Assembly: GCA_020726265.1 (NCBI GenBank)
Contig: DYSZ01000006.1
Location: 1-49,475 of the forward strand
Length of the DNA stretch: 49,475 nt
Source: Draconibacterium orientale
GTDB lineage: Bacteria > Bacteroidota > Bacteroidia > Bacteroidales > Prolixibacteraceae
Direction: 5' to 3'
The notes under the pieces: generated by a model
Database searches by the model: none
What the model saw: only the letters and a program-made list of their open reading frames with translations
What the model was told of the DNA's origin: nothing
In this document: positions 28,457 to 36,774 of the stretch, in pieces
How the letters are laid out: every line of letters begins with the position of its first letter
How positions within the stretch are numbered: the stretch's first letter is position 1
Program-made: the position numbers and the translations under genes

Positions 28457-28616
28457 AATCTCTGTTTTTAATTAATAATTATTGTTTTAGAAAATTTAAA
28501 ATCTGTTAATATACATTTTTATTGGTTAATCATCAAGGTCAATTCTAATCATCTCCACTTTCATTTCAACCCTAAAATTAAAACCTTCATATCGCTACGA
28601 ATATAATAATATATTG

Positions 28617-28632
28617 ACCATCGATCGATGGT
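28617..28632. promoter_or_regulatory. 16-bp perfect palindrome, candidate operator
   Basis: ACCATCGATCGATGGT lies between the divergent modular-protein and CotH genes, 161 bp before the modular-protein ATG. Its half site ACCATC recurs at 28647-28652, and GATGGT at 28993-28998, the latter within 10-bp inverted copies (ACCATCTCCC at 28647-28656, GGGAGATGGT at 28989-28998). A dimeric regulator site is a reasonable guess. Confidence 0.45.
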
Positions 28633-28656
28633 ATGAAAAAAAATTCACCATCTCCC

Positions 28657-28988
28657 AAAAATATGATTAAAGAGTTGTTACAACCTGGAGGATATCCAGA
28701 TTAAAATGTTCGAGGGCTTACAAAGCACTCATGGCTATATTGACAATAGCCATGAGTGTTATATATTCTTCCCTCTCCTCGCTGCCTATAAAGTTGTTAC
28801 TGGAAAGTGCAATAAAAACACTGAACAAGAAGAAATCAGTGAACTGCGAAATTTTGTATATTACAAAATCAGTGCAATAATAAAAATTTTGCTGGCACAC
28901 ATGACGCCGTGAGCTTTTATTCCCCCGCCAGAAATTTCCCAAGAGGATGGGCAGTTATGACTTGCACGAATATTTGAACTTTAAAAAC
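28657..28988. other. Repeat-rich intergenic block without a convincing gene
   Basis: The 684 bp between the two divergent genes hold no credible CDS; a 68-codon plus-strand frame at 28706-28912 has no recognisable features and starts inside the hairpin region. The block is bounded by the inverted ACCATCTCCC copies. Inside are the 13-bp hairpin at 28726-28758, an 8-bp palindrome ATTTTGTA/TACAAAAT (28851-28869), and AGTGCAATAA twice (about 28807 and 28872). TTACAACCTG occurs at about 28678 and 29043. It may be a decayed small mobile element or a regulatory region. Confidence 0.4.
28726..28758. repeat. Perfect 13-bp inverted repeat (stem-loop)
   Basis: CACTCATGGCTAT (28726-28738) and ATAGCCATGAGTG (28746-28758) with loop ATTGACA. 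Neither strand has a T-run directly after it, so it is not a standard terminator. It could be a small RNA, the end of an element, or a protein-binding site. Confidence 0.6.
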
Positions 28989-29064
28989 GGGAGATGGTCA
29001 GCTAAAAGCTGTTTAAACAAGCTGATTTGCAATCGACGCGTTATTACAACCTGAAAAATGTTTC

Positions 29065-29072
29065 TAATTTTG
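29065..29072 (+). promoter_or_regulatory. -7 box (TAATTTTG) of the CotH-like gene
   Basis: An exact TAnnTTTG box 68 bp before the ATG at 29141. No TTTG is found about 20 bp upstream. Confidence 0.4.
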
Positions 29073-29140
29073 ACGGCCTATCCGACGAAAAGAGATTAGT
29101 AAGACCAATAAAAATCAAGGCTGTGCTTAAATAATAACCA

Positions 29141-32100
29141 ATGGCAAGAATTAAATCAACCATATTTTTTCTGATACTACTATTTTTCGGGTTACAAGTA
29201 AAATCGCAGACACAAACCGTTATTGACTGGAATGCGCAGTGGTCGTATTATAAAGGAAAAACGGAAGCCTCAAATCCGATGAATTCATGGCGCGAGAAAG
29301 GATTTAGTGTAACGGCCTGGCCTCTGGGGTCTGCACCTTTCCGTTATGGCGATGGTGTTGGTGGAACTGAACTTGCCGACATGCAAAATAATTACACCAC
29401 CTGTTACATCAGAAAAGAAATTGTGTTGAATAATGATGATTTTGACCAGCTAAGAATATATTGCGATTACGACGATGGTTTTGTTGTTTGGGTTAATGGC
29501 CAGGAGGTAATGAAAGCCAATGTGGGGACTGATTATGCTTATACATCGGGAGCAATCAATACCCATGAATTCGGTGAATGGACAAGTATTGTATTTAATA
29601 AGGACAAATTAAATCTGGTAAACGGAACAAATGTAATTGCAGTTCAAGGATTTAATGTCTCAAAAGTTAGTAGCGATTTCTATCTGGGTGTTAAAGTTGA
29701 AACGATAAAAAAACTCCCTGAAACAGGCAAAGCAACAATTTCAGTACAAAGCGGATTTTATACACAACCCTTTACCACCACAATCAGTACCGAAAAATCA
29801 GGCGAATCAGTAAAATACACACTCGATGGAAGTGATCCGCGGTATTCAACGTCAGCCATCAGCAAAGTATCGCCAGTTCACGTTGTGATCGACCCAAACA
29901 GCACGGCAGGAGGCAGGGGAAAAACCGGCGGTGTTGTTCTACGCGCTTCAAAATTCGAAACAGATTTTGATCCCGGTAAACCTGTAACAAAAAACTATTT
30001 GTTTCTGAGTTCTGTTAAAAACCAGGCACATCCCGGAGGAAGCTGGCCGGTAAACAGTATTAACGACCAGCGGATTGATTTGCCCATGGATTCAAAGGTT
30101 ACAAGCGATCCGCGTTACAATAACCTTATCGAAGTTTCTTTACTCGATATTCCTTCGATAGCGATTACTACCGACATGGCAAATCTTTTTAATGCTCAAT
30201 CCGGAATATATGTTAATGCCGAATATCATGGCTCAGATTGGGAACGCCCGGCTAATGTTGAACTCATTAATCCCGATGGAAGCCCCGGTTTTAATATCGA
30301 TGCCGGACTGCGCATTCGCGGAGGTTGGAGCCGGCATGGCGATTATCCCAAACATGCTTTCCGCTTCTTTTTCAGAAGCGATTATGGCGAGGGAAAATTG
30401 AAATACCCTTTGTTTGGTAACGAAGGAGTAGCTGAATTTGACAAAATGGATCTGCGCACCGGACAAAACTATTCGTGGGCAAATGGTGACGACCATGCCC
30501 GATACCAAACGCTGAACCGCGATCTGTTTTCGCGCGATACCCAGCGCGACATGAATCAGCCGCACACCCGGAGCCGTGCTTACCATCTGTACCTGAACGG
30601 TTTGTACTGGGGTCTTTATCAAACACAGGAACGTTCTGAAGCTTATTTTGCAAAATCGTACTTTGGAGGAAATACCGATGATTATGATGTGATAAAGGTT
30701 GATATAGGCGATGATTTTCGTCTGTATGAAATTGAAGCTACTGATGGCAATACGGCTTCGTATGAAAAAGTCTGGTCATTGAGCCAATCCGGATTTACAT
30801 CCAACACCAACTATTTCAAACTTTTGGGACTGAATGCGGCAGGAGTGCGCGATACAGCTCTTCCGGTTTTGGTAGATATTGACAACCTGATTGATTATAT
30901 GCTTGTGATTTTTTATAGCGGCAACTTCGATGCTCCAGTTTCAAAATTCAGCAACAATGTGTATCCCAATAATTTTTATGCCATTTATGACAGAACCGAC
31001 AAGAATCAGGGATTTCGTTTTTTTGCCCACGATGCGGAACATTCATTACTTACCGATGCTGTTTCTCCCGGAATAGGGATTCAGGAAAACAGGGTAAACC
31101 TCGGCACCGTTCAGGATATGTATGTAAACCGGTTCCAGAAATTTCACCCGCAGTGGCTTCATTTCAGGCTTTCATCGAATGCCGAATACAGACAGCGTTT
31201 TGCCGACAGGGGTTACAAACATTTTTTTAACCAGGGTGCACTTACTCCCGACTCCTGCAAGGCACGTTTCAAAAACACTGCTGAAGAAATTGATATGGCC
31301 ATAATTGCCGAGTCGGCCCGTTGGGGCGACAGTAAAAGTAACTGGGCCCGTACTAAAGATGACCACTGGTTACCTGCCGTAAACCAGGTGCTGAATGACT
31401 ATATGCCCTACCGGTCGGATATTGTTTTGCAACAACTGATTGCTGAAAAGCTTTATGTTACTATTCAGCCACCTGTTTTCAAACACAATGGCACAGTAAT
31501 CACCGACGAAAAAATTACAATTTCAGAAAATTATGGTTTGTTGCTGGAGCATTCAAATGCTGCCGGTGAGATTTTTTACACCACAAACGGAACCGACCCC
31601 AGAACAATTGGCGGAGGCACAGCAGCCGCAGCCATCAACGCCGGAAACTCAAAAAGCATTAGCGTAACTCCGGGAACTATTCTGAAATCGAGGGTTAAAA
31701 ACGGGATTAACTGGAGCGCCCTGCACGAAATTTATTTTGATGACTCCGGGCTTTTTACAGCTTTTAAAGTTACCGAACTTCATTATCATCCTGCCGATCA
31801 AAACGGAATTGATGGCAAAGAACTCGAATTTATTGAATTCAAAAATACAGGTTCAAAAACAATCGATATCTCCGGCGTTTCAATAACCGATGGTATCCAG
31901 TTCACATTTCCGGCAGGAACAACAATTGCCCCCGGAAATATGATGGTGGTAGCTTCAAATGCAGTTGAGTTTAATACACTTTATGGATTTCAACCCCGGT
32001 TTGTTTACTCAGGCAGCCTTTCGAATGGCGGAGAACAGGTTATTGTACAAGCCAGTTCAAACCAGATAATCATCGCCTTTACATTCGATGATGAGATTCC

Positions 32101-32533
32101 GTGGCCCAAGGAACCCGATGGCAACGGTTACTCGTTGGTTTCGGTTGAGAAAAACCCAAAATTAAATCCTGATTCAGTGGCCTATTGGACCGTTTCGAAA
32201 TACACCAATGGTTCACCCGGCACCGATGATGAGATGTCGGTTACTGCAAACCAGGAAATAGCTGTTACCGGAAACAATCAATTCGAAATTTACCCGAATC
32301 CGACATCAAACAGCTTTTATTTCGATTTTGATATTAACAGCACCGAAAAAGTTGAAGTTTTGCTTTTCGATATGAACGGAAGACTGCTTGAAACATTGAT
32401 GAGTGAAACCCGGCCTGCCGGAAATCACAGTATTTTCCTTCAACCCGAAAAACAGCCTTATGCCGGAATTTACATTGTTGCTTTAAAAACCGGGGAAGCG
32501 GTTCAAACCAAAAAGTTGATTATTCAACCCTGA
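29141..32533 (+). CDS. Secreted CotH-family protein with chitobiase-C-like, lamin-tail and T9SS domains
   Basis: 1130 residues, signal peptide ending GLQVKSQ. Residues ~25-190 are a beta-sandwich (FVVWVNGQEVMKANVGTDYA) like those in surface glycan proteins. A chitobiase-C/Fn3-like repeat follows (VKYTLDGSDPRYS), and another lies at ~805-855 (GEIFYTTNGTDPRT). Between them is a CotH-type domain: ELINPDGSPGFNIDAGLRIRG, SWANGDDHARYQTLNRDLF, LYLNGLYWGLYQTQERSEAY and FRFFAHDAEHSLL. CotH proteins have a kinase-like fold. A lamin-tail domain follows (ELHYHPADQNGIDGKELEFI), then the T9SS tail FEIYPNPTSNSFYFDF. Probably a surface-anchored or secreted factor; whether the kinase fold is active is unknown. 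Glycerate kinase starts 18 bp downstream. Confidence 0.88.
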   Translation: MARIKSTIFFLILLFFGLQVKSQTQTVIDWNAQWSYYKGKTEASNPMNSWREKGFSVTAWPLGSAPFRYGDGVGGTELADMQNNYTTCYIRKEIVLNNDDFDQLRIYCDYDDGFVVWVNGQEVMKANVGTDYAYTSGAINTHEFGEWTSIVFNKDKLNLVNGTNVIAVQGFNVSKVSSDFYLGVKVETIKKLPETGKATISVQSGFYTQPFTTTISTEKSGESVKYTLDGSDPRYSTSAISKVSPVHVVIDPNSTAGGRGKTGGVVLRASKFETDFDPGKPVTKNYLFLSSVKNQAHPGGSWPVNSINDQRIDLPMDSKVTSDPRYNNLIEVSLLDIPSIAITTDMANLFNAQSGIYVNAEYHGSDWERPANVELINPDGSPGFNIDAGLRIRGGWSRHGDYPKHAFRFFFRSDYGEGKLKYPLFGNEGVAEFDKMDLRTGQNYSWANGDDHARYQTLNRDLFSRDTQRDMNQPHTRSRAYHLYLNGLYWGLYQTQERSEAYFAKSYFGGNTDDYDVIKVDIGDDFRLYEIEATDGNTASYEKVWSLSQSGFTSNTNYFKLLGLNAAGVRDTALPVLVDIDNLIDYMLVIFYSGNFDAPVSKFSNNVYPNNFYAIYDRTDKNQGFRFFAHDAEHSLLTDAVSPGIGIQENRVNLGTVQDMYVNRFQKFHPQWLHFRLSSNAEYRQRFADRGYKHFFNQGALTPDSCKARFKNTAEEIDMAIIAESARWGDSKSNWARTKDDHWLPAVNQVLNDYMPYRSDIVLQQLIAEKLYVTIQPPVFKHNGTVITDEKITISENYGLLLEHSNAAGEIFYTTNGTDPRTIGGGTAAAAINAGNSKSISVTPGTILKSRVKNGINWSALHEIYFDDSGLFTAFKVTELHYHPADQNGIDGKELEFIEFKNTGSKTIDISGVSITDGIQFTFPAGTTIAPGNMMVVASNAVEFNTLYGFQPRFVYSGSLSNGGEQVIVQASSNQIIIAFTFDDEIPWPKEPDGNGYSLVSVEKNPKLNPDSVAYWTVSKYTNGSPGTDDEMSVTANQEIAVTGNNQFEIYPNPTSNSFYFDFDINSTEKVEVLLFDMNGRLLETLMSETRPAGNHSIFLQPEKQPYAGIYIVALKTGEAVQTKKLIIQP

Positions 32534-32551
32534 AAAAACAGAAAGAAACTG

Positions 32552-33688
32552 ATGAAAAGATCGCCGCATATTTTGATTGCGCCTGATTCGTTTAAAGAAT
32601 CACTGGCGGCTGATGAGGTGGCGCAACTTTTAAAATCGGGTATTGAGAAAGCACTTCCTGATGCAACTTTTGATTTAGCACCGGTTACCGATGGAGGAGA
32701 AGGCTTTTGTAGTGTTTTGGTGAACGGAACCGGTGGTTATTTCAGAAAATTCAAAGTTCACGATGCTTTAATGCGACCAATTGAAGGAGCTATCGGATTT
32801 TCTGCCGACAGCCAGACTGTATTTATTGAAATGGCTGCTTCCAGCGGACTTGAACATATCGAATCAGAAGACCGAAACCCTTTAATCACCACAACCTTTG
32901 GAACTGGTGAACTCATCAGTTTTGCGATTAACGAAGGATGCCAAAAAATTATCATGGGTATCGGTGGCAGCGCCACCAACGATGGAGGTGCCGGAATGGC
33001 ACAGGCACTTGGCGCAAAATTCATCGACAGTAATGGGAATATCCTTTCACCCGTTGGTGGGCAACTATCAGCACTTTCCCATATCGACCTTACTTTGTTT
33101 GAAAAAAATCTGCCGGAAATGATTGTTGCATGTGATGTTTCCAATCCGCTTACCGGACCTGACGGAGCCTCTGCAGTTTATGCACCGCAAAAAGGCGCAA
33201 CTCCTGAAATGGTGAACCAACTGGACAATGCGCTAAAAAATTATGCTGAAGTCATCAGAAATCAACTCCTTCCCGATATTGAAAATATTCCGGGAGCTGG
33301 TGCTGCCGGTGGTTTGGGCGGTGGATTAATGGCTTTCACCGGAGCAAAACTTGTCAGCGGATTTCAGCTTGTTGCTGAAATTATTGACCTTGAAAACAGA
33401 ATTGCTAGGGCAGACTTTGTAATTACTGCTGAAGGAAAACTGGATGAGCAGACCGCCAACGGAAAAGCGCCATTTGGTGTGGCTCAACTGGCAAAAAAGC
33501 ACAACAAACCCATGATTGGTGTTGCCGGAACACTCGGAAAAGGGTACGAAAAACTGTATGATTCGGGCTTCGATTTGCTTGTTTCGATTGTAAATAAACC
33601 AATTTCGCTTTCCGAAGCGATGAAAAATGCACCGGAACTCGTGGAAAATTGTGGTTTTCAGATTGGAAAAATTCTTATCCTGAAATAA
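32552..33688 (+). CDS. Glycerate kinase (GarK/GlxK family)
   Basis: 378 residues, cytoplasmic. The N-terminus ILIAPDSFKESLAADEVA is the family signature. Further conserved blocks are DGGEGFCSVLV, the glycine-rich MGIGGSATNDGGAGMAQALG, GADGAS-like TGPDGASAVYAPQKGA, GAGAAGGLGGGL and the ending ITAEGKLDEQTANGKAP. Members phosphorylate D-glycerate with ATP to 2- or 3-phosphoglycerate, linking glyoxylate, tartronate or sugar-acid breakdown to glycolysis. It starts 18 bp after the CotH-like gene, so the two may share a transcript, although no functional link is obvious. Confidence 0.95.
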   Translation: MKRSPHILIAPDSFKESLAADEVAQLLKSGIEKALPDATFDLAPVTDGGEGFCSVLVNGTGGYFRKFKVHDALMRPIEGAIGFSADSQTVFIEMAASSGLEHIESEDRNPLITTTFGTGELISFAINEGCQKIIMGIGGSATNDGGAGMAQALGAKFIDSNGNILSPVGGQLSALSHIDLTLFEKNLPEMIVACDVSNPLTGPDGASAVYAPQKGATPEMVNQLDNALKNYAEVIRNQLLPDIENIPGAGAAGGLGGGLMAFTGAKLVSGFQLVAEIIDLENRIARADFVITAEGKLDEQTANGKAPFGVAQLAKKHNKPMIGVAGTLGKGYEKLYDSGFDLLVSIVNKPISLSEAMKNAPELVENCGFQIGKILILK

Positions 33689-33695
33689 AATTCGA

Positions 33696-33718
33696 CCCCG
33701 TTTCTTCTGAAAACGAGG
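33696..33718 (-). terminator. Hairpin between convergent glycerate kinase and SIMPL genes
   Basis: On the minus strand CCTCGTTT pairs with AAACGGGG (one G-U pair) and is followed by a T-rich stretch. It lies 25 bp past the SIMPL stop and 8 bp past the glycerate kinase stop, so it may serve both directions. Confidence 0.5.
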
Positions 33719-33742
33719 CCACTAACTATCTTTTAAGTTTTT

Positions 33743-34441
33743 TTATTGAATCTCGAAACGGGCGAAAATGGAGTATTTCAGTTTTATCTTCTGAAACGAA
33801 ATTTCAGGTTGTGCATCCATCTCATTGTCTTCAGCTATCATTTTCACATTAGCCATCATTCTGGGCATTGGCATAAAGTCATCGTAGTTTTCGCGTTCCT
33901 GGATCATCAGCGGTTTTCCCACTTTTTCGCCAATGGCTTCCAGTAAATACCCGGCTTTTTCTTTGGCTGCCTTCATGGCCAGAGTTTTAACTTCTTTCCT
34001 GTATTTCTCAATTTCTGAATGAGCCACACGTGTGATGTCCCCGTTTAATACATTAACATTGTCAAGTAGTTCAAAAAGCGAAGCAACATCAGAAGTATTA
34101 GTCACTTTCATGATATAATTTTTTGCTGCAAGCACTTCCTTGTTTTTCCTTTTAATAGTTACAAAATCGGCCGAAGCATCGGCCAGAGTCAGGTTTGCCA
34201 AATCGAAACCTGCTTTCTGTAACTGTTTCTTCAGTTCCTTTTCCTGCGATTCAATTTCGATTTTCTTTTTCCCATCCATTCTTTCTTTCAGCGTAAAACT
34301 GACGTAAATTTCGTTCGGAATGACTTCCAATTCACCATTTCCAACTACTTCAATGTATGGTTTTGCAGCTTGTTCGCTGATTTGTGCTCCGGCAAAATAC
34401 GAAGGCACAATAAAAAAGGATAAAATCAAAATGTGTTTCAT
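33743..34441 (-). CDS. SIMPL (DUF541) domain envelope protein
   Basis: 232 residues with signal peptide ending VPSYFAGAQ. The SIMPL fold is recognised by YIEVVGNGELEVIPNEIYVS at the N-terminus, a coiled helix of alternating charge (IEIESQEKELKKQLQKAG), the AAKNYIMKVTNTSDVASLF block and AMKAAKEKAGYLLEAIGEKV. SIMPL proteins are periplasmic or outer-membrane proteins of unclear role, in some cases linked to oxidative stress or signalling. It is 131 bp downstream of the ribokinase gene on the same strand and may be separately transcribed. The C-terminal Met-rich stretch (DDFMPMPRMMANVKM) is notable but common in this family. Confidence 0.88.
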   Translation of the reverse strand: MKHILILSFFIVPSYFAGAQISEQAAKPYIEVVGNGELEVIPNEIYVSFTLKERMDGKKKIEIESQEKELKKQLQKAGFDLANLTLADASADFVTIKRKNKEVLAAKNYIMKVTNTSDVASLFELLDNVNVLNGDITRVAHSEIEKYRKEVKTLAMKAAKEKAGYLLEAIGEKVGKPLMIQERENYDDFMPMPRMMANVKMIAEDNEMDAQPEISFQKIKLKYSIFARFEIQ

Positions 34442-34572
34442 GTTTTCTGTTTTTAATTGTTTTTCAAAATACGCTTATAAAAAATATTCGATGATTAAAA
34501 ATCGTGCCACAAATTCAGCCATAATCAGGCAAACAGTTTTTAAACTGTTAAAAAATCGAAACACAACAAACT

Positions 34573-35490
34573 TCAATGATTTTTCAGGAATGCCTCGATT
34601 TCCTTTCGCGTTGGGGCCGAAGGTTGCGCTCCCATTCTGGTAACCGAAATGGAGGCGGCGGCGCTGGCAAATTGCAATGCATCTTTCAGTGGTTTACCTT
34701 CAACTAATGCAACAGCAAAAGCGCCACAGAAAGTATCGCCCGCGGCAGTGGTGTCAACAGCTTCCACTTTAAACGCCGGCACACTTACTTTTTCGGTTCT
34801 TGTTAAAACAAAAGCGCCTTTCGGGCCAAGCGTGATAATTACTTTTTCTACCCCGCTGGCAACCAGTTTTTGTGCAGCAATTGCTGCATCGGTTTCATTC
34901 TCCACTTTCATTTCTGCCAGAAAACCCGCTTCAACTTCGTTTAAAACAAGTATGTTGATTTTCGGGATATACGAAACATCGAATGCACGGGCTGGGGCAC
35001 AATTCCACATTACCGGTATATTTTTCAGCCTGGCCATATCGATTACATATTTAATGGTTTCTCCCTGAATTTCGTATTGCATCACAATCATTTCAGCCTC
35101 ATCAAACAACGCAGCGGCATCGTCAATTTTGTGTGGAGTAAGTCTGTAATTGGCACCCGGCGCCACAGAAATATAATTTTGCCCGGCGCCGCCAATCATA
35201 ATCAATGCGTGGCCGCTTGCAACGTTTTTTTCAGTAAAAACAAACCGGGTGTCGATCCCGTCGTTTATATAATTTTGAACCATTTGTGGTGTGTAGGCAT
35301 CTTCTCCCACACAACTTACAAAAGCCACGTTACCACCGGCCCGTGCTGCTGCAACAGCCTGATTGGCTCCCTTTCCGCCATAAACCTGAAAAAATTTGGC
35401 TTCTGTAACTGTTTCACCTTTTTCAGGAAGATGTTTCATTTTCATAATCAAATCGACATTAGAACTGCCGATGACAACAATTTTTCTCAT
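34573..35490 (-). CDS. rbsK: Ribokinase-family (PfkB) sugar kinase
   Basis: 305 residues from the ATG at 35490. A longer frame to 35586 would run through the REP-like repeat and encodes an unlikely N-terminal extension. The N-terminus KIVVIGSSNVDLIMKMKHLP and the GGKGANQAVAAARAGG motif (about residue 40) fit ribokinase. The anion-hole/catalytic block is VDTTAAGDTFCGAFAVAL, with the catalytic Asp in AAGD. Ribokinase makes ribose 5-phosphate; members with deoC neighbours may act on deoxyribose (DeoK). Upstream on the same strand are the sugar permease and deoC, supporting a role in (deoxy)ribose catabolism. Confidence 0.9.
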   Translation of the reverse strand: MRKIVVIGSSNVDLIMKMKHLPEKGETVTEAKFFQVYGGKGANQAVAAARAGGNVAFVSCVGEDAYTPQMVQNYINDGIDTRFVFTEKNVASGHALIMIGGAGQNYISVAPGANYRLTPHKIDDAAALFDEAEMIVMQYEIQGETIKYVIDMARLKNIPVMWNCAPARAFDVSYIPKINILVLNEVEAGFLAEMKVENETDAAIAAQKLVASGVEKVIITLGPKGAFVLTRTEKVSVPAFKVEAVDTTAAGDTFCGAFAVALVEGKPLKDALQFASAAASISVTRMGAQPSAPTRKEIEAFLKNH

Positions 35491-35493
35491 GTA

Positions 35494-35530
35494 AAGCCCC
35501 CACTGAATCTCCCCCGGCGGGGGAGACTTT
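35494..35530 (+). repeat. REP-like GC-rich hairpin, copy B
   Basis: AAGCCCCC followed by a perfect 8-bp stem, TCTCCCCC (35508-35515) with GGGGGAGA (35519-35526). It lies directly in front of the rbsK start. Copy C, 70 bp away, is in the opposite orientation. Confidence 0.75.
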
Positions 35531-35599
35531 AAAAAACGTTTAAATTTATATTTAAAGAACAAACAATTAAGCAATTGATTAAACATAGCGCCTTCCTAA

Positions 35600-35632
35600 A
35601 AGTCCCCCGACGGGGGGATTTAGGGGGGCTTC
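35600..35632 (-). repeat. REP-like GC-rich hairpin, copy C
   Basis: CCCCCGACGGGGG core followed by ATTTAGGGGGGCTT; read on the minus strand it starts AAGCCCCCC like copies B and D. It lies 3 bp past the original stop codon of the permease gene. Confidence 0.75.
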
Positions 35633-35634
35633 CT

Positions 35635-36636
35635 TCAGTTTAATCTTGCTATTACAATCAGTGCCAAGCCAACGATGAAACTGGCAAACATTAATGTGAG
35701 TAAAAGACTGGTTCCTTTGGGTGCATTGCTGAATTCTTTCCAAACAAATACACCCCAAATTGCAGCTACCAGTGTTGCTCCCTAACCAAGTCCGTAAGAA
35801 ATAGCGTAACCTGCCACATCGCCCGCCATAATATTAAGTGTCATTCCCAGACTCCAGATCAGGCCTCCAAAAACTCCAATCAAATGAAGTTTTGGTGTCC
35901 CTTTTGAGAAGTAAATTTTAAAATTGACCGGCGTACCTGCAACAGGTTTTCTCATGAAATAAAAATTAAATACAAAATTGGAGAGTAAAATTCCGATTGA
36001 AAAAACAAATACAGCGGTATAAGGGGTAAAAGTTCCCTCCTGAATAATCGCCAGATCGGGCGACATGGATTTGGCAACAAAACGGTAAAAGAATGACATC
36101 AGCAACCCGGCTACCAGCGATAAAAGAATTCCTTTTGTTGATTTACTTCCGTGCGACACTTTTTTGTATGCCAGTGCATTGATGATTATTGCAAGCATCA
36201 CAAGTCCAACTCCCGAAAACAAAAACAGCGTGTTGTAGTCGCTGGGGTTGGGCAAATAATTATTAAAAACGCCCAAAACCAGCGCCAGTCCAATGCCAAT
36301 CGGAAAAGCAATAGCCATTCCGGCAATTTCAATTGCAGCCACAAGAAGCAGATTTGCTATATTAAAAATTACCCCACCCAACAGTGCAAACAAAAAAGCT
36401 TTTGGCGCAGCATTCAGCAAATTGGTGAAAAACGATTGTCCGGAAGAGCCGATGCTTCCCAGTGTCAGTCCAAAAATCAGCGACAACAAAATTATTCCGA
36501 ATGTGTAATCCCAATAAAATAAAGGAAAACTCCACTTTTTTGACGCCAGTTTCTGAGTATTTGCCCACGACCCCCAACAAAGCATGGTAACAACGCAGAA
36601 TAACACTGCAATTGGATAAGAATTTAGGACGTACAT
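35635..36636 (-). pseudogene. GRP/RhaT-like sugar permease interrupted by an in-frame amber codon
   Basis: The reading frame encodes a 10-TM drug/metabolite-type sugar permease: IAVLFCVVTMLCWGSWANTQ, the FALLGGVIFNIANLLLVAAI helix and MAIAFPIGIGLALVLGVFNN. Translation stops at TAG (35782-35784) after GYAISYGLG (284 residues). The same frame then continues for 48 codons with GATLVAAIWGVFVWKEFSNA and a last hydrophobic helix (FASFIVGLALIVIA) before TGA at 35635-35637. Relatives have Gln or another residue at this point; a single C-to-T change (CAG to TAG) explains it. The truncated product lacks its final helix. It lies between deoC and rbsK, so it was probably the ribose or deoxyribose importer. 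An assembly error is possible. Confidence 0.85.
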
Positions 36637-36648
36637 GTTAGTTTAAAT

Positions 36649-36690
36649 TAAGCCCCCTTAATCCCCCGCGATGGGGAAATTTCAGAAAGT
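36649..36690 (+). repeat. REP-like GC-rich hairpin, copy D
   Basis: AAGCCCCCTTAATCCCCC followed by a loop and GGGGAAATTTC; a somewhat decayed member of the same family as copies A-C. It lies 12 bp upstream of the permease start, in the 138-bp gap after deoC. Confidence 0.65.
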
Positions 36691-36774
36691 CTGGTTAGCG
36701 AATTAGTTTTATATCATTTTAATTAGTTTTACTTTAAACTGGTAATCAGGCGATTTATTGCAATTTTCATGGTT

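Noticed and set aside
28706-28912. 68-codon plus-strand frame in the divergent intergenic region
   Set aside because: It runs through the 13-bp hairpin, has no signal peptide or known motif, and an overlapping antisense frame is equally long.
34540-34557. AACAGTTT/AAACTGTT hairpin as terminator of rbsK
   Set aside because: It has no T-run on the minus strand; the run lies on the wrong side, so termination there is not supported.
35491-35586. N-terminal extension of the ribokinase frame
   Set aside because: It translates the REP-like repeat; the family N-terminus starts at the ATG at 35490.
35782-35784. TAG reassigned to an amino acid
   Set aside because: TAG ends several intact genes here (for example at 8440-8442 and 14113-14115), so it works as a stop.
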